A DNA stretch of 64,000 nucleotides from Nectonema munidae (lineage: Eukaryota > Nematomorpha > Nectonematoida > Nectonematidae): assembly GCA_030549495.1 (NCBI GenBank), contig JAUIRK010000896.1:1223501-1287500 (forward strand), in the 5' to 3' direction. Below are positions 49,001 through 59,813 of the stretch, one piece after another (positions within the stretch are counted from its first letter, which is position 1; each line of letters starts with the position of its first letter). Both the position numbers and the translations under genes were made by a program. Under the pieces are notes generated by a model. It was not told the origin of the DNA, did no database searches, and worked only from the letters and a program-made list of their open reading frames with translations.

Positions 49001-52000
49001 TATTTTATCTACGGCTTTAAAAGAAGTTTAGCTGGCAATAATCAATGTAACTTTCTTCATAACTTTGATAGAATGTAAGTTTAATCGTGAGGGGGTCCGA
49101 ATGTTAGATATTTTGGTGTAGGAGTTCCTGGGATAAAAAAGTTTGGGAATCACTGTTAGAAACACGCGCCGCACAAACACTCACAAACACGCATATACAC
49201 ACACAGCCACCCACGTTGATAGTTAGTTATGAGGCAATTGCGGCTTGTTATATGCCCGTGAGAAACAAACAAGTACGTATGAAAAAGATTGCGCATACCT
49301 GAGTGTAGTGGCCAGTAACATAGCGTCCGTTCTGCGGCCTGCCATAAACAAAATCTTTCCTTTCGTCAAACCAATTAAATATTATATCTTCCCAGCCTCC
49401 AATTGTAGGTGTGTATGCTGTATTTTGCCCACAGCCATAATGCTTATAAACTAAAAAATATTCAATATTTCATCAGCTAAAAATCTAAATATATATTCCT
49501 AAAACTCTGTGCTTAATGATATAAAATTTTAACAGGAAGGAACTTTTTTTTATATGATTTCTCCATTCCAAGCCCATGTTCATGGAAAATAATACCATTT
49601 ACAACTAAATTATTTTAATTGATCAACTGTAGATAATTTTTATATTTAACTTAAAATATGGAAAAGTCTTTATATCTACATAAGTATTTTCATTATCTAA
49701 CCTGTTCTATTATTATTTATTTACATCTCTGCTATAAATTTAATACCCATATTATACTGCTTACAAATCTAATAAATATAGAAAAGATAGTACCTCTGAT
49801 GTGTAAAAAATAATCTGGGTGTTATATCCCAGGATAAACTTTTCAAAACCCAATTTTTCCAGAATTTTGTTATGCTCTGCATGAAAAGATCCCCCAAACA
49901 TACTTTGCCTTTCAAAACTGAACTATTTACTCATCTCGCTTCTTTAAAACGGCAGACTTGGCGTAACATTAAACTTTCAAATTCCCAAATGGACATAGAA
50001 GCTTACCGTAAGGCTAGAAATTGTCTGAAGCAAGAATGCACTCGAATGAAGCAGCTTTATTACAAAGAGAATGCTACAAAGATCGCAAATGCTCAATCTA
50101 TTCGACTTTACTGGTCCTTTACAAAAAATATTTATAAGTTTGTTGAAAATAATTCGTCAATTCCAGAAATTCTTCATAAAGGAAAACCTTGTATAATGAC
50201 TTGGATAAAGCTAACATCTTTAACTCCTACTTTGCTGGATCAGACCCCCCCTCCAAATCTAAATTCCAATCATAGATATCCCTTACCCTCAACAAAAACA
50301 ACTGCTTTACTTGATGACTTTTTTGTCTCACCAGATCTTGTTTTGAAGAAACTTTTATCCTTAAAGGTGAACAAATCTATTGGACCAGAGAGAATCCCAA
50401 ATATTTTACTGCCCAACTGCGCTTATCCCTTAATAGATAAACTAGCACATTTATTCACATTGTCTTTTGCTAGAGGAGTTGTGCCCGCATTTTGGAAAAC
50501 TTCTCATGTTAAACCCATTTATAAAGGAAAAGGTGAAAAATCGAATATTGGCAGCTATCGTCTTATCTCAATTATTTCTTGCGTGGGTAAACTAATGGAA
50601 AATTTAGTCAATGACACTTTGATGAATCACTTGCTAAAAAATAGGTTGGTATCATCTGCCCAATTTGGGTGTTTACCAAACCACTCAACTTCTGAACAAC
50701 TTTTACTTATGTACCACAAATGGATTATGTCTGCTGACAAAAATAACGATTCACTGTGCGCTTTCTTAAACTTACCTAATGCTTTTATGTCTATCCCCCG
50801 CAAAGCTATCTGTCACATTTTGCCAATTTTGGTATTTGCAGTAAATTCTTTGCGTGGATACAAGACTACTTGAATAAAAGAACTCAGTATACAAGAATAG
50901 GAAATGCATCATCTGAGTGAAGTTTAGTCAAAACGGGAGTTCCACAAGGAAATGTGCTTGCACCTACTTTGTTTATCATTTTCATCAACGAGCTTCTTGT
51001 CAACATCCAAGACTTCAGCAAAAGTCTACCAAACGTTATAGATCTTACACCTGATGCTTATGCTGATGATATACTTATTTCAGTTTCCTGTAATTACTCT
51101 ACATTATCTGCTGAAATCTTGAATCATGCTTTAAGCATTGCGTCAAAGTGGGCAAAATCATGGGCTATGCGCTTTAATTTTCAAAAAACTGTGGCCATGA
51201 AATTTTCCAAACCAAAATATTCATGCGACAATAGAAACTGCCAAATATCATTTGATGGATATAAAATACCATTCAGTAGTGAGCATCTGTCGGAAAACAA
51301 TGAAAAAACTTTATGTACTACGTCTACTAAAATCTAATCTTCCAAATAACTCTGAACAACTTCTGCTAAGAATTTACAAAGCTTTCATAAGATGTCATAT
51401 GGAATATGCCTCAATCCTATTGTGTGGAGCCGGAAAAGTCTTAACAAACTGTTTAGAATCGCTACAACGCCGTGCAATTCGTATAATTATTGGTCTTCGC
51501 TCCCGATACGTAGTTACTCAAGATCTTTATAATCTTCCAGGACTCGATAAATTACAGTTTAGACGCAATTTCTCACTTGCTTGCATCGGTTACAAATACT
51601 ATCATGTTAACTGTCCAATGTCCATTAGCACTAAAGCCTTTTGTTCCTTATCAGAAAATTTTACCCCACAGAATACGTCACCATACTTACGTTAATTGTA
51701 ATACATTAACTTTCTCTGATCAATCTCCTCTTATACTTCTCCCTCAAATGCTCAACACGCTCACCTCTGATTGCTTGCAACAACAATATAATCTTAATGC
51801 TTTTAAGACTTACCTCACCACTCAACGTGAAAATAATTAGTTTTCACACTTTCCTCACATCATATAGAATGTTTTATAACTATTTTCCAACAGTCATATG
51901 ATCATGGTATAAATAAAATGTTTAATAATAATAATAAATAATAATCCCTTGAAAATTTGTATACTAAATTATGGAGAAAATAAATTTTCAAGTTATCTTT

Positions 52001-55000
52001 ATAAGTTAAATTTTCTATTAAAATAAACAAAAAACGCAATTGATTATTTTGTATTCAAATTTTAAAATTTCTAAAAATAATTTATTGGAAAAAAATTAGA
52101 ATTTTTTTTTTTTTAAATTCAATATATTTGATATTTATATACCAAATTTTGTCGATAATTTAATGTTAAAAGTGGGAAAATGACATTACATCTTTCTTTG
52201 GAGTTTTAGAATTGAAATGTGTACCGTTTTATTTTTAAAACTTTGAAGTTTGTGTCGAATGTTGGTAAAAAAATATGAAATTTAGGTACATGAAGGCGTG
52301 CGTTCTGCTTCGTTGTCGTGTCCTCTTATGCATTTACTAGCCCAAATTGATGCCAAGTAAGCAGCTTCTTCGAGCCAACTCTAAAAAGATGGAAAAATGT
52401 TCATGATTTTGCTTTCAAATTCAAATTTGAGGACAAATTTATCTTGCTTCACATAAAGTGCAACTTCCAACTGCAGTGGTAGAACTCGAAATTTTTGCTA
52501 GGTGTCTTGTGACAAATAGATCAATCTTAATTCATGATGCGTCAGTATAATATACTGTGAGATATTTTAATGACTTTAGCAATGATATACGCTTGCTTTT
52601 TCTCGCCATTTAAAATTTAATTAAAAATTTAGTTTAATTTTGCTATTAATTAGCTTTTGTTATTCAATTTTCTTTATTTTAATTTAACTGTTTATTTATC
52701 TAGTTAAAAATTTAAAGTATAACCTTAAATGCCATTTTACTTACCCCGTAGAACTGATATATATTTTTATTGGAGAAAGAAAATTTGAACAAAATTTGAG
52801 CAACCGGATGTTTTCCTAATAGACATATGCAGAGCGCACCTGCGCAAAGTGGAACTTAATCTAAATCTACGAACAATTTTTAAATAACAAAATAATTTTG
52901 TTTTAAGTTATATGACTTTATTCAGGTTTGGAAAATGTAAATATTTTGCAAAATTTTAGCTCAAAAAAGTACTAAAAATTTTTCCTTGCAACTTAATATT
53001 TTAATGATTTAGTATAAATAAAAATGGATCATCAAACGTTTAAAAGCAAGTCTAAAAGTAAACCCTTATGTTTTTTGGACTAAGCAGTCAAAAAGTTCTT
53101 GAATTCTAAATCTTTATATGATAAGTATTTGTAATTTTGTTTAAAATTTTATATGCTCAAAAATAAACAATACAAAGTGAATTACTTTTTCCGTTTTCAT
53201 AATTCAACTAAGATAATCAAATTAAATATTATGTTCTTTAAAATGTAAAAAATTATTTAGTATACTTAACAAAATTTTGTGCCTAGGAAAATTATAAGAA
53301 TGGACAAATGTCCATTTTTATGTTTGAAAGGATTTGCCCACTTTTGTACCCTAAAGGTTTGTATGTATTCATTCAACCCATGTTTTTGTAATGATTCAAA
53401 AATAATAGAATGCGAAAAAATTTTGGTGAGTTTCATAAAAGTATTTAAACTATAGACTGATGATCAATCTGGGTCTACGATGATTGATCGAATGTGACAA
53501 TTGGTCGAATACGACAATTGGTTGGATATGAGAATTCCTTGACGTTTTATAATCTACAAGATAAGTCATAAGTAGGATTGCCAAATGTTCCGATTTTGAA
53601 GCGTCTAAACAAGAAATCCCAGATAATTAAGATAGATTTTCATTAACTTATATATGTGAAAAAAAGGATTTTGGAAAAATTTAGTTCGAAATGTGATTGC
53701 TTATCGCTTTTTTTAGATTTATTTATTTTTCATATTATTTATATTTATAAGAAAAACAAAATTTTGTTCTTGACATTTTTAAATACCTTTTTGTCCCGAT
53801 TTGATAGTGTAAAAATATGGTAATTCTAGTTATAACTCTACAGCAAGCTCTAACACAAACTCTAAGATTAATCCTAAAACTAGGCTATAGCGTCGTTTTT
53901 GAGATTTTCACCGTATGTGTATCGAATGTCAATATGTATGTTGTATGTATCAATTTATTCCTATCTATGTATGAAGGTATGGATTGTATATCATATATAT
54001 GCATGTATGCATGTATGTCTGGTAGTTTTTTTCTGTCATACGTGTATTAATACACAAAAATAGAAAAGTTTGTGTCAAGAATGTCAAAAAATGTATATAT
54101 AAATGCATGTATGTACGATTGCGCTAACACTAAACCTAAACCCAACCCTAACACTAACACTAATGCTAATTTTATACTAATAAAATAAGGGTTTCAAAAG
54201 TTTTCATTAGCACTTGTCAATTATTGTGCAAATTGAGGAAAACATGTGGATATTGCCACATGTGACCAATAGTTTTTCGACATGCATGTGATATATCTAG
54301 CACACAGTTGAAAGAAGGCACGAAATTGTATACGTGCCTGTTTTTTACCCTGGTTTTCTTCCTCTGAAGAATTCAAAGGTTTTTACAGTTAGGTAGTGCT
54401 CTAGCGACGCGATTCTACGTGGTTAGTAATCAAGCTATCACTAGACAATAAGTTTGTTTCCCAAATTGGGAGCGTTCGCGTTAGGATTGTATCTTTCACT
54501 CATTTGTATTTATATATTGTCACATAAATTCTTGTAAAATAATATATATAACAAGGTATAGATAGCTATTCTTTTGTAACAAGGGCCGATAGGTGTTTAG
54601 TGGGATGGAAAGTCCAGTTAGACTTGGACTCAGCATTCTGGGCGGGCCACGATATCCGAAAAGATGGGTGCGAAAGTCACAAAACAACTTAATTAATTAA
54701 TTAATTAATTAGAAATTGTATACTTACAACCATAAGCATGTCTCTGGCAGGAGGATAGACATGAGCTCTGCATAAGTTGTGCATGAAGACAATCTTTTTG
54801 ATATCTCGATCAGACACCCTAAACAACTTGTTTCCACGCTCATCCATTCTCTCCACCACCTTAAATAAATCCAAATGATCCGATTAGCTTCACAACCCAA
54901 ATAAAAAATGGCAACCAAACTGAACTATACTTTATTCACCTAACTCATTTTTCGAAATATTTTCTAGCCAAGAAGACATCCCTTATTCCCAACTAAAAGT

Positions 55001-55854
55001 AGCAATTTTACTATTTTTACACTTCTACTAAAAGGCTAACTAATGTAGTGACGTTCCGATCAATTGTTAGTGACTTCTCAATATTCTTTTTCAAGTATTT
55101 TTAACGATTCACTAAAATCAAATCTTTTTGAAATTATTTTTTTAACATACTCATACCTTTGTTTGCATTTGTAGATATTTTCTTCATCTTTCATATAATA
55201 CATGTACTGAAACATTTACAAAATTTTATTTGTTTTGTTTTAATACTGTGTTTTATAAAAATTTTAAATACAATTTCTATTTTAAAATTAGCAAGTATAC
55301 ATTACTTAAATTAACTAAAGAACAAATAAATTAACTTACTGAATATCTAACTAAACATTTAAAAAATATTTTCTTATAATTTTAAAAAAAAATAAAAACC
55401 ATTGATAAAATTTAAAGTTATAAAATCATGTTTATATATTGATTTTTTATTGAAAAACAAATAGGTTTTATATATTTATTTAAAAAAATTCTTATTGAAA
55501 AAAAATTAGTTATTTATAAAATTCCTCACTATTTTATGCTTGTATATACTCAAATAAAACAAGATTACATTTTAAGCGGGACAGTGTTATTCAGAGAAGA
55601 GTATTAGTACTCTCTTCATAACAGAGAGAAATTTTCATGACAGAGCAAAGGTATGTTTTCAATTATTAACTGAGCAAATGTCCCACTGTGCAGATATCTG
55701 GCGTCCAAATTATTTTAGGGAAAAATATACCTTTAAAGCAGGATACAAATAGTCTCGAGTATGAAATCCTATATAAAGTCCTGCACATGTGGCGGGACCC
55801 TTGAATATGTTATGCTCTCCATAACGTGTGTGATTGCATAAGTCAATACTTTCC
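45895..55854 (-). CDS. CAP/SCP-domain secreted protein with ShKT-like C-terminus
   Basis: Seven minus-strand exons join in phase: 55731-55854, 54728-54859, 52290-52380, 49299-49450, 47692-47792, 46126-46253 and 45895-46031 (stop TAA). They give at least 287 residues. The CAP fold is clear: IVFMHNLCRAHVYPPARDML (helix 1), WLEEAAYLASIWASKC, GCGQNTAYTPTIGGWED, WFDERKDFVYG, then GHYTQVAWSRT, an exact fit to the CRISP signature 1, and WVCNYCPKGNV (signature 2). After a CSLCAQNGSC hinge, the last exon has six Cys (CQNLWDNCDQLVARYPC ... CPRNCYKEC) in ShKT-like spacing. Such proteins are secreted, disulphide-rich and common in ectoparasites, venoms and innate immunity; the precise role is unknown. 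The N-terminal signal-peptide exon was not found between 55855 and 64000. Introns hold a LINE, a hAT MITE with SINE and two TTAA elements. Confidence 0.9.
46126..46253 (-). CDS. CAP gene exon: hinge
   Basis: Acceptor TTATGACAG, donor G|GTAAGT. Encodes GNVPSTINTPYIKGTVQSCS then LCAQNGSCIKQGMFKDKLFE and RC, the Cys-paired hinge after the CAP domain. Confidence 0.9.
47233..47362 (-). mobile_element. TTAA miniature element, copy 4
   Basis: In a CAP intron. TTAA follows at 47363-47366; the other flank is ATAA. Ends CCCATTTACAGCCAA and, on the other strand, CCCATTTAAGGCCAA. Boxes on the minus strand at 47341-47335, 47320-47314 (CAGATGA) and 47287-47281; spacing 21 and 33. Confidence 0.8.
47504..47632 (-). 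mobile_element. TTAA miniature element, copy 5 (subfamily B)
   Basis: TTAA at 47500-47503; the right flank is TAAA. Ends are CCGGTTATTGACCA and, on the other strand, CCCGTTAACGACCAG. Boxes (minus strand) at 47611, 47590 (CAGAAGA) and 47557 (CACACGA); spacing 21 and 33. Only 141 bp from copy 4, in the same CAP intron. Confidence 0.75.
47692..47792 (-). CDS. CAP gene exon: VAWSRT to CNYCP
   Basis: Acceptor TTTTTCTTAG, donor AA|GTAAAT. Encodes VAWSRTKFVGCAVSLCPDDT then NGNYYHWVCNYCP plus two bases of the next Lys codon. Confidence 0.9.
48479..49156. mobile_element. hAT-type non-autonomous element
   Basis: Ends are CAGTGGTTCCACCCC and, on the other strand, CAGTGATTCCCAAACTTTTT. TTAGAA sits directly outside both ends, a likely (partial) target duplication. 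It lies in a CAP intron and contains a SINE at 48608-48715. No transposase coding is seen. Confidence 0.65.
48608..48715 (-). repeat. tRNA-derived SINE (family 2), copy 3
   Basis: Minus strand: TGAGTATGGTTGG, B-box GGTTCGATCCT, and GGCGCAATTGTG at the far end. Nested in the hAT-type element at 48479-49156. Confidence 0.7.
49299..49450 (-). CDS. CAP gene exon: GQN to GHYTQ
   Basis: Acceptor TATTTTTTAG, donor CAG|GTATGC. Encodes YKHYGCGQNTAYTPTIGGW, EDIIFNWFDERKDFVYGRP and QNGRYVTGHYTQ. Confidence 0.9.
49860..51945 (+). mobile_element. 5'-truncated LINE with ATA-repeat tail
   Basis: An ORF2-like reverse transcriptase gene (49872-51840) is followed by a 3' tail of ATAATAATA units (51922-51945), typical of Jockey/CR1-type non-LTR elements. 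The endonuclease domain is missing, so the copy is 5'-truncated. It lies in a CAP intron, antisense to that gene. The insertion-site duplication could not be fixed. Confidence 0.75.
49872..51840 (+). pseudogene. LINE reverse transcriptase (ORF2), broken
   Basis: The first frame (49872-50873, 333 codons) runs from the RT N-terminal region (RKARNCLKQECTRMKQLYY) through LKVNKSIGPERIPNILLPN, FWKTSHVKPIYKGKGEKSN, IGSYRLISIISCVGKLMENL and AQFGCLPNHSTSEQLLLMYH to LNLPNAFMSIPR (normally LDLSKAFDxVP, so the first catalytic Asp position reads N). The second frame (50954-51337) has VPQGNVLAPTLFIIFINELL and DAYADDILISVS, the YADD catalytic motif. The third (51252-51695) gives LRIYKAFIRCHMEYASILLC and LESLQRRAIRIIIGL. 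At least three frame changes or stops; the last piece ends at 51840. Confidence 0.8.
52290..52380 (-). CDS. CAP gene exon: WASKC helix
   Basis: Acceptor ATCTTTTTAG, donor T|GTACCT. Encodes SWLEEAAYLASIWASKCIRG then HDNEAERTPS, the 'WdxxLAxxAxxWAxxCxxxHD' block including the CAP-site His. Confidence 0.85.
52400..53920. other. Intron of the CAP gene, nothing recognised
   Basis: AT-rich intronic sequence with no open frame or repeat that I can name. Confidence 0.5.
53930..54115 (+). repeat. Dispersed repeat, copy 2 (see 28830)
   Basis: GTATTAATACACAAAAATAG and AAGTTTGTGTCAAGAATGTC match 28830-28970. Rich in TATG/CATG short repeats. Confidence 0.6.
54388..54711 (+). repeat. Possible SINE with (TTAA)n tail
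   Basis: Starts GTTAGGTAGTGCTCTAGCGA (A-box-like), has GTTCGCGTTAGG about 90 bp later (degenerate B-box), a unique body, and ends in a perfect (TTAA)n run at 54689-54711, as many SINEs end in a short tandem repeat. It ends only about 16 bp before a CAP exon. No second copy is in the window. Confidence 0.4.
54728..54859 (-). CDS. CAP gene exon: first helix of CAP domain
   Basis: 132 nt, phase 0 at both ends, donor GTT|GTAAGT. Encodes VVERMDERGNKLFRVSDRD then IKKIVFMHNLCRAHVYPPA and RDMLMV, the 'IVxxHNxxRxxVxPPAxxM' block. Confidence 0.85.
55731..55854 (-). CDS. CAP gene exon (N-terminal extension)
   Basis: Acceptor CATATAAG, donor AAAG|GTATAT. Encodes ESIDLCNHTRYGEHNIFKGP then ATCAGLYIGFHTRDYLYPAL plus K, two Cys ahead of the CAP core. 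It begins with the last base of a split codon, so another coding exon lies upstream. Confidence 0.7.
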
Positions 55855-55859
55855 CTTAT

Positions 55860-57770
55860 ATGAAAAGATATTTTGATAAATTTTTATTCTAAATTATCCA
55901 ATTAGTCTTATTTTTTTCTAATTATAGAAATATCCTTTTTGATGTTAAATTTTCACATTTATATATTATTTAATTTTTATGTTATTTAAGTGGTTCATGG
56001 AAAATGTAGTCTCTTGGAAAATTTCGCCCTCTGCTGAATTTGGCCTCAATGCAATATTAATATCAATTTATTTAGAGGCCCGATTGTGTTGAGGACGGAT
56101 TAACCTGTTTCCGTTAACGTAATGTTTTCAAAAGTTTGTTGAAATTAAGAATATATTAAAAATCTATATAAAAAAATCTGTTTTATTTCAACTAAATTTA
56201 AAAATATTTCAGTCTCAAAGTGTAAAAATAAAATATCAAAAAAACCTAAAAATCTACTTTAAAAAATAAAATTTTAACAAAAAAATTTTAAAACCGTTTA
56301 AAAAAATAGTTTGATAAAAATGGCCAACTTATGAATTTTTATTTATAAAATGTTTTGATTTAAGTTAAAGTAAAGTTTATTGGCGTTAATAAAAGCAGAG
56401 AAAAAATAAAAGGCTCCACGGAAAAATTAAGTCTGTCCATGGAGAGTTTAAAAGAGAACTTTGATGAAGACACACTATTATGTTGATGCATTATTATTTG
56501 GTTGGCGGTAACTTCAGAGCTCATTAGTGGTATTCTTAAATAAGTAATGACTTTGTTCTCAAGGTAACGTATTTCTTTTAAAGATTAAAGAATTTATTTA
56601 AAAGTGAACAAAGCAAGATAGATTGTCGCCACATGATTGAATAATTAATTAATGAATAAGTTCTCATACAAAAGATTTGGTAAATTTTTAATTACAATTA
56701 AGGAACTCGTATTTTGAATCATTAAAGTAAATTTTATAGATAAAAATGGTGAAATTTTTTTATTTCTGGAAAAAAATTATGACTAAAATACCTACGCTTT
56801 AATGTCTGCTTGTGTTTACATGATAATTTCATATATTTTATTGGAACATGCCTTGTTTTGAAAGATTAACGCTGAAATCTTAAGTTATTGTAGATGGGGT
56901 CTATCAAGTTTATAAATTCTTTTGGAAGCTTCACTGCAAAATAAGGTTTTGGAAGCCGTGCCTAAAAACGATAAAAGCAGAGATGCTAAGCCTTGGAGCC
57001 CAAAGAGAGACAAGCTTCTTGGGATTGGTGTTCAAAAAATTATTATCAGCAGGTTTATGAGCTTTTTGATTTTGAGCATTTTTTTTTTAGATTTTATCTT
57101 AAAGTCGTTTAAATTCAATGTTTGAATTATACAAAAAATTTGTAGAATGTAGATAAATATATATCTTCTATGCTCAAGAAGCGAGAGCCTACTATATATA
57201 TCTTTTTGTAAAAAACTTTAAGCGCTTATAACTTTTTTTCATCGAAATGTAAACTAATGTTAAGACATAAAAATGGAACCTTATATCAAACTTTCAAAAA
57301 ATGTACATATAAATTGTAAAATTGAAACAATCTCATAAAAATGTTTAAACCGTTTTAGTTAACACTGTTTTGGGTTTGGCGTGTTCTTACCAAGAACCTG
57401 ATCTAATATAAAGGCAAATGATTTTTTTGGAAAATTAAATTCATATTTTAATTATGCTATTTAGTCAAAATATTGTTTAACTTATCAAATTTAACAAAGT
57501 AATGTAATGGATAATAATTAATAAGTTTTTCAAATACTTTTAAAATATCAATAGTTCTTCAAAAATACTGAATACAAGATTTAACAAAATTTCAAATTTT
57601 ACTAGCAACTCATAAAGACCAAATTTTAATGCAAATATAGAAAAGTTCAAGACATTTCGTAATTAAATCGGTCATTACGTATACAAGATTAAATAGGTAC
57701 GAAACGCCTTAGGTATACGAAATGTCCTGCACAGAGATATATGCATTATGCCAGTTTTTTGAAAAGACTA
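55860..57770. other. No recognisable gene
   Basis: Probably within the first intron of the CAP gene. A 67-codon plus-strand frame at 56922-57125 is open but matches nothing that I know. Confidence 0.45.
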
Positions 57771-58027
57771 ATACAGTCAAACCTGTATTAAACGACCATT
57801 CAAGGTAAGACCTAATTTTGGTCGCATTAGACAGGTGGTCGTTAAAAACAGTGAAAATATTTCAAAATATTGACTTCAATAAATTGTAAACCAAAATGTC
57901 GTAGAAGATTGAATCACAATTATAAAAGTTAAAATTAATTTATTTAAACTTTAAAATAATCAGTTATCCTTTTTTGTTGTAAGGTTTTTGCTGACATTTT
58001 GTCAACCTCAGAACTTGTTTTCACCAT

Positions 58028-59598
58028 TTATTCCAGAGCTTTTCCTAAGCCATGATGAAGAGCAAACTTTTTTAGTTTATCGGCAATTTCTATTGCTTCT
58101 TTTAAAGAGTATGTGCCACTTTCTTCTGCTTCTTCATCACTTTCCAAGGAACTCTCTTCTTTTTCTCTTTCGATCTCTTTCAATGCTTCTTTTGCGGGTA
58201 AGTCAAAGACGCTATTCTTAACATCGCATGTATACAAGTCTTTATCAATATTTGCAACAGCTTCATACTTAGCCCCGAAAACATCTCTACTTAAATTTTT
58301 AACTGCAGTAGGTATTTCTTCTTCAATCTCAGGTTTCCACACAGAAATGTTTTCTTTGCGAAATCCGGCCTTTATGAAGCATTTCTTGATTGTGCTTTCT
58401 TCAACTTCTTCCCATGCTGCAATACACAATAAAAATACATCCAATATTTGTGTTGATTTTAAGGACTGACTTGCATTAATACATCTTGATTCATCTCTGT
58501 CCATTTGTCTGACTATATGGAAAAGCTATAGAAAAATTAGCGAATTAAAAAAACATTTACTTGTCGTTTTCTAAACTTCAACTTCATTGCTTCAATTATC
58601 CCTTGAATTTTAACTTTACTGAGCTTAAGATTGGGATGACAAGGGGCATTATCAATGAATAGAAGGACGTTCCTTTTTCCAACTTTCATTTTCCTATAAA
58701 TATTTTGTAGCGAGTCTTCAAAAATCTCATCAGTCATCCAAGCTTTTCTATTAACCCATTTAAGACCAAGCAAAGCAGACGATATCTAAAAAAAGCAGAC
58801 GATTTATATTCAAAGTCATTGAAAAAAGCAGACGAAGATGAAATTACTTATGTTACAAAATAGGAACATTGGGCGTAAATGGGTTAAACTAGTACTCCAC
58901 TGTTAAAGAGCTCAACTTCACTTTTGAAAAACATCAAGGAAACTTTGATTTTTGCAATCACTAAAGGTTTTATTTTTTCTCCAGTTATACTGGCACAACG
59001 TGCTATTGTTATTCTTCCCTTTAATCGTTTTCCACATGGACATCCTTCACATAAAAACTATCACAAATTTTACAAATCAACAATTCGAAACTTTTTTCAC
59101 CTTTCAAATAAAAAAGTTTTTTTTGTTGTGTCTTTGAAAAAAGCCCAGTTTTGTCTAAATTAAAAATGTATTTCTACTTATAGCATTCACAAATTTTCTC
59201 AAGTTTCAATTTCCATTCTTCAACGGTTGATTGGCAAATATATGCTCTTTTGCCTGTCATGTTACCAAAAACAATCTTGTTTCTACGAATAAAGCTCCCC
59301 AGCCAACCATTTGAAGCTTTAAAATTCGATTTTCCAAGTTCTTCAGCAAAGCTTTAGTTTTGAGAATTGGTCCACTGACTGGAAGGCCTCTAGCCAAAGC
59401 GTCAATAAACCCCCTGTATGTTAGAGTGTTTATCTCTTCATTACCTGTGAGATAGTTTTTTCTTTTTGAATTTGGATTTGAGTTTTACCTACACCCATCT
59501 CAGTAGCTATTTTATATACTGCTCTGCCACTAATAAAATAAAAGTTTAATTACATCGTACTTTTGTTGAAGAGCAAGTGATGTTCTTTTTTTCGACAT
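58028..59598 (-). pseudogene. Tigger/pogo transposase, broken
   Basis: The ATG at 59598 opens MSKKRTSLALQQKYDVIKLL, the N-terminal helix-turn-helix; after a stop it continues SGRAVYKIATEMGVGKTQIQ. The DDE core has CGKRLKGRITIARCASITGE, GEKIKPLVIAKIK, then, beyond a nested TTAA element, NRKAWMTDEIFEDSLQNIY and NVLLFIDNAPCHP with the second catalytic Asp. The segment that should carry the third Asp (LPPNTTSxxQPxD) is missing: SKVKI runs straight into QGIIEAMKLKFRKRQV. The C-terminal part (58504-58028) has WEEVEESTIKKCFIKAGF, normal for Tigger, then an acidic tail. Several stops, a frame change, a deletion and one insertion make it inactive. Confidence 0.85.
58755..58883 (+). mobile_element. TTAA miniature element, copy 6, inside Tigger transposase
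   Basis: 129 bp with perfect TTAA on both sides (58751-58754, 58884-58887). Ends CCCATTTAAGACCAAG and, on the other strand, CCCATTTACGCCCAA. CAGACGA boxes at 58776, 58796 and 58829 (spacing 20 and 33). It splits the Tigger gene just before NRKAWMT, so it arrived later. Confidence 0.9.
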
Positions 59599-59699
59599 AT
59601 TACCTACTATGTAAACATGATCTAACAATTATATTGAAATTTGTAACCAATAAACTTACGTAAAAAACAACAAGAACAAAAGATATGAAAAATGGCTGA

Positions 59700-59813
59700 T
59701 GTAAGTCTGTGTCGCTAAATACAGGGTGAAAACAGTTCAATTTTCATCGGGAGGAAAAAACTATGGCGGCCCAACAATGGGTCGCTTAATACAGGGGGTC
59801 GCTAAGGTTTACT
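59700..59813. repeat. Duplicated Tigger subterminal block
   Basis: TCGCTAAATACAGGGTGAAA and the following stretch, ending TTAATACAGGGGGTCGCTAA, recur at 60155-60275 with small changes. The inner copy resembles a second right end lacking the CAGTCAAAC terminus. Confidence 0.7.

Noticed and set aside
54724-54918. Minus-strand 64-codon frame
   Set aside because: Alternate frame of the CAP exon at 54728-54859; the CAP frame has the HNLCRAHVYPPA motif and good splice sites.
56922-57125. 67-codon plus-strand frame (KVLEAVPKNDKSRDAKPW...)
   Set aside because: Protein-like at first sight, but no acceptor/donor pair or family match.
58113-58469. Plus-strand Ser-rich 118-codon frame
   Set aside because: Antisense shadow of the Tigger C-terminal region; the minus strand carries the WxxVxxxTIxxCFxKAGF block.
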